In this document: positions 34,047 through 43,411 of the stretch, in pieces
How the letters are laid out: every line of letters starts with the position of its first letter
How positions within the stretch are numbered: position 1 is the first letter of the stretch
DNA from: Sorangium cellulosum
GTDB taxonomy: Bacteria; Myxococcota_A; Polyangia; Polyangiales; Polyangiaceae
Direction: 5' to 3'
Assembly (NCBI RefSeq): GCF_002950945.1
Contig: NZ_CP012673.1
Location: 5,331,001-5,395,000, forward strand
Length of the DNA stretch: 64,000 bases
Translations under genes and position numbers: made by a program
The notes under the pieces: model-generated
Seen by the model: the letters and a program-made list of their open reading frames with translations, nothing else
The model's database searches: none
Told to the model about the DNA's origin: nothing

Positions 34047-35773
34047 GCAAGAAACGTGTCGTGATCCTCGGCGGCGGGATCGGCGGGCTCAGCGCGGCCC
34101 ACGAGCTCGCCCGCGACTTCGAGGTGCATGTCTACGAGGCAGACCGGCACCTCGGAGGCAAGGCCCGCAGCCAGTTCAAGGCAGGGACCGGCGCCGGCCA
34201 CCGGCGCGATCTCCCGGGCGAGCACGGATTCAGGTTCTTCCCCGCCTTCTACCAGCACGTCATCGACACCATGCGGCGCACGCCCCGGCCGGGCGGCGGG
34301 ACCATCGCCGACAACCTGGTCGGGTGCATGGAGATGGCCATCGTCGAGCAAGACCGGGGGCCCCAGGTGCTGCCGCGGCGGCGCCCGGAGAACATCGGCG
34401 ACTTCTTCCGCGTCGTCGATGCCGTCGAGTCGTTCTTCGCCGGCTCCGACGTGTGCCCGACCGACATCGCGCTCTTCGGCTCGAAGATGCTCGCGTTCAT
34501 GTGCTCCTCCGACGAGCGCAGGCTGGGCGAGCTCGAGCGGATGTCCTTCTGGGACTTCGTCGATGGGCCGCGTTACACGCCGCGCTTCCAGTCGTACATC
34601 AACTCGTCGCGGTTCATGGTCGCGATGGACGCGAAGCGCGGCAGCGCCCGCACCATCGCCTCCAAGGCGCTCCAGATCCTGCTCGACTTCCAGCGCCCCG
34701 CCGGCGCGAACGACCGGGTCCTCAACGGGCCGACCACCCTGCAATGGCTCGACCCGTGGGAGCAGCACCTCCGGGGCCTCGGCGTCACGTTCCACCTCGA
34801 GAAGCGGCTCATCGGCCTCGATTTCGACGGCGGCCGGATCCGCGGCGCGCGGTTCGAGGGCAGCCCGGGCGCCGTCACCGCCGACTACTTCATCCTCGCC
34901 CTGCCGCTGGAGCGGGCCGGGGCGTGCATCGACGACGCGATGATCGCCGCGGACCCGGCGCTCGGCCGGCTCCGCGACGCGACCGACATGACGGCGTGGA
35001 TGTCGGGCGCCCAGTTCTACCTCCGCAGGGACGTCCCGATCTGCAACGGGCACGTCGCCTACGCGGATTCTCCCTGGGCGCTCAGCTCGATCTCGCAGGC
35101 GCAGTTCTGGACGCCCGCGGCCGGGCCCTTCTCCGAGCGGTACGGCGACGGGCAGATCCACGGCGTGCTCTCCGTGGACGTCTGCGTCTGGGACCAGCCC
35201 GGGCGCTTCACCGCGAAGACCGCGGCCGAGTGCACGAGCGCCGAGGAGGTGCTCGCCGAGATCTGGCGGCAGCTCCAGGCCAGCCTGAACGGCAAAGGGG
35301 AGGTCCTCCGCGACGAGGACCGCGCGGACTGGCGCCTCGACGACAACATCGAGTTCGGGCCGGGCGGCGCCAGGAACCACACCCCGCTGCTCGTCCACCC
35401 GCCGGGCTCCTGGTTCCGGCGGCCGCGCGCCGAGACGCAGATCCATAACCTGATGCTCGCGTCCGATTACGTGCAGACCACGACCGACCTCGCCACCATG
35501 GAGGGCGCGAACGAGGCCGCCCGGATGGCGGCCAACGCCATCTTCGCGCGCGAGGGGCTCGCCGCGAAGGCAGCCCTGTTCCCGGTCGAGGAGGCCACCG
35601 GCCCGCTCGTGAAGCTCGCCAAGAAGCTCGACGCGCAGGCGTGGCAGCGCCGCGACGACCGGATCCTCGAGCTGCTCAGCTTCTCGACCCCGCTCGAGCC
35701 CACCCTCGAGGAGGCGAAGGCCGAGCAGGATCAGATGGAAGAGCGGCTGCGCCGGATCGCGGCCCAGCCATGA
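34043..35773 (+). CDS. FAD-dependent oxidoreductase (phytoene desaturase-like)
   Basis: 576 aa. The N-terminal dinucleotide-binding motif is VVILGGGIGGLSAAHEL with the ribose-binding Glu in VYEAD and the LGGKA motif of the amine oxidase/phytoene desaturase/hydroxysqualene dehydroxylase superfamily. HGFRFFPAFY and the C-terminal LMLASDYVQTTTDLATMEGA are typical of this group and close the FAD site. It probably desaturates or oxidises a hydrophobic substrate at the membrane. ATG 34043 overlaps the DUF5995 stop, and its own stop overlaps the next gene, so all three are co-translated. Confidence 0.85.
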   Translation: MSKKRVVILGGGIGGLSAAHELARDFEVHVYEADRHLGGKARSQFKAGTGAGHRRDLPGEHGFRFFPAFYQHVIDTMRRTPRPGGGTIADNLVGCMEMAIVEQDRGPQVLPRRRPENIGDFFRVVDAVESFFAGSDVCPTDIALFGSKMLAFMCSSDERRLGELERMSFWDFVDGPRYTPRFQSYINSSRFMVAMDAKRGSARTIASKALQILLDFQRPAGANDRVLNGPTTLQWLDPWEQHLRGLGVTFHLEKRLIGLDFDGGRIRGARFEGSPGAVTADYFILALPLERAGACIDDAMIAADPALGRLRDATDMTAWMSGAQFYLRRDVPICNGHVAYADSPWALSSISQAQFWTPAAGPFSERYGDGQIHGVLSVDVCVWDQPGRFTAKTAAECTSAEEVLAEIWRQLQASLNGKGEVLRDEDRADWRLDDNIEFGPGGARNHTPLLVHPPGSWFRRPRAETQIHNLMLASDYVQTTTDLATMEGANEAARMAANAIFAREGLAAKAALFPVEEATGPLVKLAKKLDAQAWQRRDDRILELLSFSTPLEPTLEEAKAEQDQMEERLRRIAAQP

Positions 35774-36123
35774 CGTTGCCTCCGCCGAGCAGCGCGCGCG
35801 GGCGCGCGGGATCCGTGAACGACGAGATCACGTTCACGATCACCTGGGAGGGTGATGACGACGTCACGCTCTTCTACATGATCGACAACGGCAAGGTGAA
35901 GGCGGCAAACGCCAACGCCTTCGGCGGCGCCCGGAAGATCGAGGTCACGTACCAGACCCGGCCGTTTCCGACCCACCGCATCGAGTGGTCGCTCTGGTTC
36001 CCGGCGCGCAAGCTCCGGAACGTCATGGCCACCGCCTCGGTCAACGGCGGCGCCCGTCAGGTGCTGCGCTGCGAGGTCGAGGCGGAGCTCCGGTGGTCGT
36101 CGGACGGGGTCGCGATCTCCTGA
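35770..36123 (+). CDS. Small beta-rich protein coupled to FAD oxidoreductase
   Basis: 117 aa, unrecognised. The sequence (EITFTITWEGDDDVTLFYMIDNGK, HRIEWSLWFPARK, GGARQVLRCEVEAEL) suggests a compact beta-sandwich. The ATGA overlap with the oxidoreductase suggests an accessory subunit. Its last 67 bp overlap the 3' end of the convergent kinase gene. Confidence 0.65.
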   Translation: MTLPPPSSARGRAGSVNDEITFTITWEGDDDVTLFYMIDNGKVKAANANAFGGARKIEVTYQTRPFPTHRIEWSLWFPARKLRNVMATASVNGGARQVLRCEVEAELRWSSDGVAIS

Positions 36124-39100
36124 GGTGAGCGGGGCGGGGACGCCCGCCCTGCGCGCCCGGCGCGGGCCTCGGCGGACGGCACGAGCGCCGCCGCCATGCG
36201 CCCCGGGTCGGCCACCCCGAGCTCCCGCATCGCCGCCGCGCTCCGCGCGCGCAGCGCCTGACCCACGGCGTCGCCCGCGAGGCAGCCCAGCCGGTGACGC
36301 GCCGCGGCCGCGTAGAGCGCCATGCCCAGCCGATCAAACGCCGAGGCGGCCCCGAGCAGCCAGCGCGCCGCCTCGCCGCGCCGCCCCTCGGCCGCCGCGA
36401 CCGCGCCCCGCACCGCCGCGGCGAGCGCGTCCGCCCACGGGAGACCCTCGCCCTCGAGGTGCCGCGCCTCCGCCAGCGCGAGGCCCAGGAGCCGCGCGCT
36501 GGAGGCCGCGCGCTGGCGGCCGCGCACAGCGGCGCCCGCGGCCTCGGCAGCGCCCGCGGCCTCGGTGGTGAGCGCCGCCTCGGCGGCCAGCGCGCAGCGC
36601 GCCCGCAGGTGCCGCAGCGTGATCCGGAAGTGCTGGACCCGGAGCAGCACCGTCGCGCGCACCGTCGGCCAGACCGCGCGGATGCGCTCCCACGCGGCCC
36701 AGCCGTCCCCCGCGTAGAGGTCGATCTGGCACCGGGCGAGCAGCGCAAAATAGTGCTGTGCCTGGAAATCGGACTGTGGCCAGAGGGCCATCGCCTCGTC
36801 CACGCGCCGCCGCGCCTCCTCGGGCTGGTCGGCGCCGAGCCACGCCATGCTGGGCAGCCCGGTCGCGAGGCTCGCCGCCGCGAGGATGTCGCCGCGCTCC
36901 GCGGAGACCTGCAGGAGCCGCGGGAGCGCGGCGCGCAGCTCGCTCATCCGCCCGAGGTACGCGAGCGACGCGAGCGACAGGATGTGGCTCGTCGTCAGCT
37001 CCCAGGACACGCCCCGGCAGCGCTCCCGCAGCACGTCCTCGGCGCTGCGGCAGAGCGTGAGCGCGTCGAGCCACCGCGCCTGGTAGAACGCGATCGACCC
37101 CTTCATGAGCAGCAGGAAGGCGCTGACGAGCGGATCGCCGGTCGCCTCGACCAGCGCCTCCGCGGTCGCGAGCACCTCGCGGCTCTCCTGCTCGTTGCGC
37201 GCGCCGCCGATGCCCGCGAGCTGCGACGCCTCCGTGGCGAGGGCGCGCGCCAGCCGGCCGCGCTCCCCCAGCGAGAGCGCGAGGAGCAGGTAACGCGCCT
37301 GGAACGACGCGGTCCGGATCTGGTCGATCCAGGCGAGGCCGAGCCCCGCGGACCAGCAGACGTCCACGCGCGCGAGGTCCCGCGCGGAGATCTGGTGCTC
37401 GGGGCGCGGCGCGAAGCCGCGCCCGCGCGCGCGGAGCCGCGCCCGGAGGACCAGGACCGAGAGGAGCGCCCGGCGCGGGGACGAGGGGTAGTGCAGCCCC
37501 ACGGCGGAGAGCACGTCGCGCAGCATCGCGACGCCCTGGTCGACGTGCCCGCTGCGCAGGAAGTGCTCCGCGGCGCGCCGGCGGAGGTCGACGACGGCGG
37601 GCGCGTCCGGCGTGCGGGCCGCGAGCACGCGCGCCGCGCTCGCGAAATGGGCCGCGGCGGCGCCGCCCTGGCCGGCGTTGACGAGCGCGTCCGCGAGCTT
37701 CTCGTGCAGGCGGTGGCGCGCGGGATCGTCGGGGCGGAGCTCGAGCGCGACGCCGTACATGCGGGCCGCGCGCTCGAACGCGAGCGCCTCGGCGGCCTGC
37801 TCCGCCGCGAGGATCGCGTAGCGCCCCGCCGCGCCCGTGTCGCCGGCGCCGAGGTGGTGGGCGAGCAGCGCCTCCGGGTCCGGGCTCGGCTGCGCCTCCA
37901 GCGCCTCGGCGATCCGGCGGTGGCAGCCGCGCCGCTGCTCGGGCGCGAGCAGCTCGAGGATCGCGCCGCGGATCCGCTCGTGGTACGTCTCGATCGCCGC
38001 CTGGCCGTCGATCTCGGTGAGCCGGAGCAGCGACGCCTTGCCGAGCCGGTTCACCTCGGGCCGGCCGGGCTCGCCGAGGCCCGCGGCCTGCAGCGCGACC
38101 CGGCGGTCGAGCGGGCCGGCCGCCACCGCCGCGACCTCGAGGATGCGCCGCTCGCGCTCGGGGAGCTGCTCCAGCCGCGCCTTCATCACGTACGACAGGC
38201 GCGCCTGCGCCGGCGCCGCGGCGGACTCGGCGTCGCCGGCGCCGGCGGCGTGCCGCGCGAGCTCGCCGATGAAGAACGGCAGGCCGCCCGCGTCCGCGAG
38301 GATCTCGGCGAGCGCCGCGTGGGCCTCGCCGCCCGCGCTGGCGAGCAGCTTGGCCGCGAGCTCGCGCGCGACCGGCTCGTCCAGCGGGCCGACGACGAGC
38401 GTGCGCACGCTCCCCGCCGGCAGCTCGCGCAGGGCGCCGTCGAGCGCGTCGAGCACGGGGCAGCGCCGCGCCTCCTCGTGCTGGTGGGACAGGATCAGGA
38501 GGAGCGGGGGCGCGTCGCCCGGGCGGAGGAGCTCGCGCAGGAGCAGCACGCTGTCCGCGTCCCCCCACTGGAGGTCGTCGATCCAGAGCACGAGCGTGCG
38601 CAGGCCGGCGAGCCTCCGGAAGAGCTCGCGCATCGCCTCGAAGGCATGCCGGCGGAGCTCCTGCGGCTCGATCGCGGGGGGCGGCCCGGCCGCGGCGGCC
38701 AGCGCCGGGACGCGCCCGAGCACGGGGAAGATCCGGAGCAGCGCGGCCGCGTGCTGCGGGACGACGGCGGCGGCCTGCTCGTGGGGCAGCCCGAGCAGGT
38801 GCCGGCTGAGCGCGTCGACGAGCGCGTCGAGCGCCTTGTACGAGACGGACTCCTGCACGTGGCAGCGCCCGCGCAGCACCAGCGCATCGGCGCTCTCCTG
38901 GGCCCAGGAGGCGAAGCGGCGGACGAGCTCGGTCTTGCCGACGCCGGAGGCGCCCTCGACGCGGACCACCGCCACGCGGCCGCGCTGCATCTCGTCGAAG
39001 GCCGCGCGCAGGGCCTGGAGCTCGGCCTCGCGCCCCACGAAGGGCGCCGCCGGCATCGGGGGCGGCCGGCTGGAGGGCCGGCTGGGCGCCCTGGCGGCGG

Positions 39101-39995
39101 CGAGGGCGTCGAGGATCCGGCGGCAGCCTGGCCGGCGCGCCGGCTCGGGGTGGAGCAGCTCGTGGACGAGCTGGCTCAGGACCTCGGGCGTGCCGCCGTC
39201 GCGCGCGCGGAGCGGCAGCACGTTCCGCTGCTCCTTGTCGCGGATCATCCGCCACGGCGCGTTCGCGAACGGCAGCGCCCCCGCGAGCGCCTCGTAGAGC
39301 AGCACCCCCACGCTGTACCAGTCGGCCGCCGGGGTGAGCGGCCTGCCCCAGGTCTGCTCGGGCGACATGTAGGGCAGGGTGCCCGCGAGCTCGTTGTGCT
39401 CCGTGGGCGTGGCCTCCGGCCCCCACGGCGTCACCAGCCCGAAGTCGAGCAGCACGACGCGGCCGCCGCGGGACACCATGATGTTCGACGGCTTGATGTC
39501 GCGGTGGAGCTTGTAGGCGGCGTGCAGCGCCGCGACGCCGAGCACGAGCTGCTCCGCCGCGTCGACGAGCCGCGCGCGCGCGTCGCGTGCGCTCGCGGGT
39601 GGGGCGCCGGCCGGCCCGCCGCGCACGTGGCTCGCGAAGTCGACGCCGTCGACGAGCTCCATCGTGAAGAAGCAGTCCTCGTCGCCGACGACGAGCTCGT
39701 GGAGCTCGACGAGGTTCTCGTGGAGGATGCCCGCGAGCGAGCGGAACTCCTCCTTCAGGAAATAGAGCTGGTTCGCGTCGAGGCAGAGCAGCGTCTTCAG
39801 GGCGACCTCGCGCTCCATCTCCGCGTCGTAGACGCTGTAGACGGCGCCCATGGCGCCCTGCCCGAGGTGGCGGCGCGGCTGGAAGCGCGGTGTCCCTGCG
39901 AAGGGACCCGCGGCGGAGCCGGGTGGGTTCTGCGCCCCGTGAGGCACGGTTCCTCGCGGGGGCTCCCCCCGAGGAACCGTGGTGACGAGCCTCAT
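36057..39995 (-). CDS. Ser/Thr kinase fused to ATPase and TPR-like domains
   Basis: 1312 aa. The kinase domain (~40-300) looks active: Gly-rich GQGAMGAVY, Lys67 (VALK), HRD with Asp166 (LHRDIKPSN), DFG with Asp184 and the APE-equivalent MSPEQ. An AAA/STAND-type ATPase follows (FVGRE at ~319, P-loop GASGVGKTE at 348-356, LWIDDLQWGD). After this comes a long helical TPR-like region with many Ala-rich repeats. This is the common myxobacterial kinase-ATPase-TPR regulator layout but lacks a histidine kinase or output domain. The C-terminal ~20 codons overlap the convergent small gene. ATG 39995 is the first methionine upstream of the kinase fold. It lies 122 bp downstream of a caspase-like gene, which may be its partner. 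Confidence 0.9.
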   Translation of the reverse strand: MRLVTTVPRGEPPRGTVPHGAQNPPGSAAGPFAGTPRFQPRRHLGQGAMGAVYSVYDAEMEREVALKTLLCLDANQLYFLKEEFRSLAGILHENLVELHELVVGDEDCFFTMELVDGVDFASHVRGGPAGAPPASARDARARLVDAAEQLVLGVAALHAAYKLHRDIKPSNIMVSRGGRVVLLDFGLVTPWGPEATPTEHNELAGTLPYMSPEQTWGRPLTPAADWYSVGVLLYEALAGALPFANAPWRMIRDKEQRNVLPLRARDGGTPEVLSQLVHELLHPEPARRPGCRRILDALAAARAPSRPSSRPPPMPAAPFVGREAELQALRAAFDEMQRGRVAVVRVEGASGVGKTELVRRFASWAQESADALVLRGRCHVQESVSYKALDALVDALSRHLLGLPHEQAAAVVPQHAAALLRIFPVLGRVPALAAAAGPPPAIEPQELRRHAFEAMRELFRRLAGLRTLVLWIDDLQWGDADSVLLLRELLRPGDAPPLLLILSHQHEEARRCPVLDALDGALRELPAGSVRTLVVGPLDEPVARELAAKLLASAGGEAHAALAEILADAGGLPFFIGELARHAAGAGDAESAAAPAQARLSYVMKARLEQLPERERRILEVAAVAAGPLDRRVALQAAGLGEPGRPEVNRLGKASLLRLTEIDGQAAIETYHERIRGAILELLAPEQRRGCHRRIAEALEAQPSPDPEALLAHHLGAGDTGAAGRYAILAAEQAAEALAFERAARMYGVALELRPDDPARHRLHEKLADALVNAGQGGAAAAHFASAARVLAARTPDAPAVVDLRRRAAEHFLRSGHVDQGVAMLRDVLSAVGLHYPSSPRRALLSVLVLRARLRARGRGFAPRPEHQISARDLARVDVCWSAGLGLAWIDQIRTASFQARYLLLALSLGERGRLARALATEASQLAGIGGARNEQESREVLATAEALVEATGDPLVSAFLLLMKGSIAFYQARWLDALTLCRSAEDVLRERCRGVSWELTTSHILSLASLAYLGRMSELRAALPRLLQVSAERGDILAAASLATGLPSMAWLGADQPEEARRRVDEAMALWPQSDFQAQHYFALLARCQIDLYAGDGWAAWERIRAVWPTVRATVLLRVQHFRITLRHLRARCALAAEAALTTEAAGAAEAAGAAVRGRQRAASSARLLGLALAEARHLEGEGLPWADALAAAVRGAVAAAEGRRGEAARWLLGAASAFDRLGMALYAAAARHRLGCLAGDAVGQALRARSAAAMRELGVADPGRMAAALVPSAEARAGRAGRASPPRSPQEIATPSDDHRSSASTSQRST

Positions 39996-40117
39996 GGGGA
40001 GAGCAGCATAAGGGGAGAGCGCGCCGCCCGACAACAAGGTCGAGGCGCCGCCGCCAGGGTCGAGGCGCGGCTCCGTCCCCGCGGGCTCGGGCGAGGACCT
40101 GTTGCCTCCCCGCGGGC

Positions 40118-41539
40118 TCAGGCGAGGACCTCGGGCCGCAGGCGCGCCGCGGGATCGCCGAGGAGAACGTAGCTCTGCGCGTCGTTGCGCTCGATCCAGG
40201 CCGCCGCGAGCTCGCGATCGGTCATCGGTCGGCGATAGCCGTCCAGGCCGTCCAGGCTGGTGAGCAGGTTGGCGCTGAGGGTCGCGTACCGCTGGCTGAA
40301 GTCGGTGGTCGCGAGCCCGACGGGGAGGCCGAGCATGATGAGGTTGAGGCTCGTGCGGAACGGCTGCACGCGGGCGACGGTGCCCGGCGGCCGGATCGAG
40401 AAGCCCCAGGCGCGGTCGACGTGGCCGATGACCGCGAGCGCGCCGCCGTTCGGGTGCGCGAGCAGGCGGCGCGGGAGGGCGGAGAGGAAGGGTCTGTCGG
40501 CGATCGTCGCGGGCGGGTCGGCGCGGTGCCTGCGGAAGTTGTCGAGGGCCGGGGTGCCGGCGCTGTAACACGCGAACGAGAAGACCACGAGGCCGTGCAC
40601 CCGCGCGTCGCCGCCGAGGTCGGCGCCCGCGAGGCGGGCCTCGGGTCCGACCGGGGTGAAGCGCTCCCATTCCTGGCCGAGGAGCGCTCCCTGCTCGGGG
40701 GCGTGCCGCGCGTGGTGCTTCGGCCAGCTCAGCCCGTGGGACGCCGTGAAGAGCACCGCGGGCGGCAGGCGCTGCCGGTCGCGGTGGAGGGCCTCGACGA
40801 GGTTCTGCCTGGTCCCGTCGGCCGCGATGTGCCGGGTCGTCCGGAACCGCCGCGTCTCGGCGACGGGCCGCGCGGCGCCGTCGCCGTTCGCGAGGGGCGC
40901 GAGCAGGCAGTCGGCGCTGAGCTCCGTCGCGCTGTCGCCCTCGTGGCGCGGCCCCCAGTAGACGACCTCCCGCTCCGCGAGCCTCGCCTGGGCGCGCTCG
41001 TAATCGACCACGGCGCGCGCATAGGCCTCGTACTCCGCCGCGGTGTCGAAGGCGACGCGCCCGACGGCGTACTCGATGTCGAGCAGGTACTGGAACTCGA
41101 ACGGGATGGCGGCCGGCGAGCCCACGAGCAGGAGGTAGAAGGGGACCCGGGTCTCGTCGCGGGCGCCGGGCGCGACGCCGTGCCGGGCGAGCCACGTCTG
41201 GAACGTGTCGCTGGCGGCGTCGAACTCGAAGGTCCTGAAGAGCCGGCCGGCCTGCGTCTCTCGCTGCGCGAGCAGGGGTCGGAGCGCCGCGCGCACCGGC
41301 GCGGGCACGTCGCGCGCGAAGACGACCCCCCAGCCCATCTCGGAGAGGTCGCTCATCGCGGGCATGACGTTGAAGTCGATCCCGCGCGTGGGCTCTGGCT
41401 GCGGCGTCTCTGGGATCTTGAGGTGGCGGCGGGCCTGGTCGGCGAGGAGGGAGAGGGGGACAGGATCCAGCGCGTAGCTCCCGGTCGCGCCGTCGATGCC
41501 ATTGCAGGCCACGAGATCGTTCATCCAAACGTCGGTCAT
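40118..41539 (-). CDS. C25-type caspase-fold peptidase (stand-alone)
   Basis: 473 aa, the third member of the C25-like family here. It has strand FYLLLVGSPAAIPFEF...VGRV, His268 (TASHGLS), Cys324 (FACYSAGTP) and terminal YVLLGDPAARL. The N-terminus VWMNDLV matches that of the caspase-phospholipase protein, and the dyad falls at the same residue numbers. There is no extra effector or HTH domain and no signal peptide. ATG 41539 is chosen on that N-terminal match. Located upstream of the kinase-ATPase gene on the same strand, so the kinase may regulate it (inference). Confidence 0.8.
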   Translation of the reverse strand: MTDVWMNDLVACNGIDGATGSYALDPVPLSLLADQARRHLKIPETPQPEPTRGIDFNVMPAMSDLSEMGWGVVFARDVPAPVRAALRPLLAQRETQAGRLFRTFEFDAASDTFQTWLARHGVAPGARDETRVPFYLLLVGSPAAIPFEFQYLLDIEYAVGRVAFDTAAEYEAYARAVVDYERAQARLAEREVVYWGPRHEGDSATELSADCLLAPLANGDGAARPVAETRRFRTTRHIAADGTRQNLVEALHRDRQRLPPAVLFTASHGLSWPKHHARHAPEQGALLGQEWERFTPVGPEARLAGADLGGDARVHGLVVFSFACYSAGTPALDNFRRHRADPPATIADRPFLSALPRRLLAHPNGGALAVIGHVDRAWGFSIRPPGTVARVQPFRTSLNLIMLGLPVGLATTDFSQRYATLSANLLTSLDGLDGYRRPMTDRELAAAWIERNDAQSYVLLGDPAARLRPEVLA

Positions 41540-41700
41540 CGCCGGGGCTGAACTCCACGTTTCATGCCACCCGGGGGCGCCTGGCCCGGGAGGCGCCTGG
41601 CGGCGCTTGCTGGCCGGCCGTAAGCGAGGTGGGCGGCGCCCGAATGTCCACTGCGCTGGACGCTCCGGCCTGGGGCGCGAGGAGCGCCCGCGCTGCGGGG

Positions 41701-43251
41701 TCACCTCTGCCGCTCGATCCCGAACGCGCGGATCAGGTTGTAGACGTGGGCGCGGGCGATATCGAGCAGGTTTGCCGTCTCGGTCACGTTCCAGCCGGTC
41801 TCCTCGAGCGTGTCGAGCAGGAGCTGCTTCTGGAAGCGCCGCGTGGCCTGCTGGAACGTGAGGCGCTCCACGACCGGGCTCTGGATCTCGCCCGCTCCCT
41901 CGGGGAAGACGTGGCGCCGCTCGATCTGGACGAGCCCGTCGCCGGCGGCGCGCAGGGCTGCCGCCTGGATGGCGTGCTCGAGCTCGCGGACGTTGCCGGG
42001 CCACTCGGCCGCCTCGGCGGCGCGCCTGGCGCCGGGCGACAGGCGGAGCTGGGGCAGGTCGTACGTCTCGCAGGCGCGCGCGCAGAAGTAGGCGGCGAGC
42101 GCCGCGATGTCCTCGCGCCGCTCGGCGAGCGAGGGCACGCGGATCGGGATGACTTGCAGCCGATAACGGAGATCTTCCCGGAACTTGCGGCTCGTGACCG
42201 CGGCTTTCAGGTCGACGTTCGTCGCGGCGATGACGCGGACGTCCGCCTTGACGACGCGGTTGCCGCCGAGCGGAAAGTACTCCTTCGACTGCAGCAGCTG
42301 GAGCAGCTTCGCCTGCGCCGCGAGCGGCAGCTCGCCGATCTCGTCGAGGAAGAGGGTGCCGCGCTCCGCGGCCGCGACCTTGCCCTCGATTTTCCGCGCC
42401 GCGGTGGAGTGTGCGCCGGGGAGGGCGCCGAACAGCTCGCTCTCGAGGAGGGTCTCGGGCAGCGCGGCGCAGTTGAGCTCGACGAACGGCCCGGCGCTCC
42501 GCGGTCCGTTGTCGTGGATGACACGCGCGAGCTGGGTCTTGCCCGTGCCGGAGGCGCCGGTCAGGAGGACGGCGACGTCCCGCGGCGCGACCACGGCGAC
42601 CTCCTGGAGCAGCCGCGCCATGGCCGCGCTGCGGCCGATGAGCCCGTCGACGCGCAGCTTGCTCCGGAAGGGGAGCGTCGGGTCGGACTCCTCGCGCCGG
42701 CGCCGGCGGATGAGGAGCCGATCGGCGAGGGCGGCGACGTGCCGGGCGAACGTCTCGGCGCGCTGCACGTCCTCGTCGGTGAAGGAGCCGGGCTGGAGCC
42801 GCTCCTGGAGGTACAGGACGCCGAGCGGCGGATCGACCCCGATGGGGGCGCAGAGGATCGCCTCGATGCGGTTCTTCCGCACGCTCGCGCGGTTCCTGAA
42901 TCGCGGGTCCTCGAGCGCCGAGGCGGTGGCGATGGTGGTGCGGGTGGCGATCGCCTCGGCGATCACCCCCTGCGAGAGGGTGGCGCGGATGTCGGCGACC
43001 TCGCCCTCGGAGCAGCCGCGCGCGATCCAGAAGCGCGGCGCGTCGTGGTCGCCCCCCTCGTCCTGGAGCTCGAGGTAGCCGCGCCGGGCGCCGGCCAGGT
43101 CGACGAAGAGGCCGAGGGCCTCGTGCAGAAAGGGATCGAGCTCGTCCTGCGCGCCGAGGTCGAGGAGCCTGCGGTACAGGTCGCGCTCGCGGAGGACATG
43201 CGTCAGGTCCGGCACATGGGCGTCCTCGGGCGTGATCCGATCCACGTACAC
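41701..43251 (-). CDS. GAF-AAA+-Fis transcriptional regulator (NtrC type)
   Basis: 516 aa. The N-terminal GAF domain (~60-190) is followed by an AAA+ domain (Walker A GASGTGKT, Walker B TLFLDEIGELP, arginine fingers in FREDLRYRL). The C-terminal Fis-type HTH is TGWNVTETANLLDIARAHVYNLI. The sigma-54 contact loop, normally GAFTGA, reads GALPGA, so it may not activate sigma-54 in the standard way. The start is uncertain: GTG 43251 or 43245 leave a normal divergent promoter region before the GNAT gene, while the open frame runs further to 43446 inside it. Its targets are unknown; the caspase-kinase pair just downstream is an obvious candidate. Confidence 0.85.
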   Translation of the reverse strand: MYVDRITPEDAHVPDLTHVLRERDLYRRLLDLGAQDELDPFLHEALGLFVDLAGARRGYLELQDEGGDHDAPRFWIARGCSEGEVADIRATLSQGVIAEAIATRTTIATASALEDPRFRNRASVRKNRIEAILCAPIGVDPPLGVLYLQERLQPGSFTDEDVQRAETFARHVAALADRLLIRRRRREESDPTLPFRSKLRVDGLIGRSAAMARLLQEVAVVAPRDVAVLLTGASGTGKTQLARVIHDNGPRSAGPFVELNCAALPETLLESELFGALPGAHSTAARKIEGKVAAAERGTLFLDEIGELPLAAQAKLLQLLQSKEYFPLGGNRVVKADVRVIAATNVDLKAAVTSRKFREDLRYRLQVIPIRVPSLAERREDIAALAAYFCARACETYDLPQLRLSPGARRAAEAAEWPGNVRELEHAIQAAALRAAGDGLVQIERRHVFPEGAGEIQSPVVERLTFQQATRRFQKQLLLDTLEETGWNVTETANLLDIARAHVYNLIRAFGIERQR

Positions 43252-43411
43252 CAGCCTAGCAGGGTAGGTGGAGATCCGGCCGCGCTCTCCGCTGTCCGCC
43301 GTTGCGCCTACCTTGGGCGACACGCCGCGTGGATGCGTCCCCGAGGCTGCATTGCTCACCTCGGCTGCGCTCTGGGCGTCGCTCCTCCGGTCGTGCAGGA
43401 TACCGGGCGTC

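Noticed and set aside
36294..40172. A 1292-codon plus-strand open frame
   Set aside because: It is antisense to the kinase-ATPase gene, is Arg/Ala-rich with no recognisable domain, and is explained by the GC-rich codon bias of the minus-strand gene.
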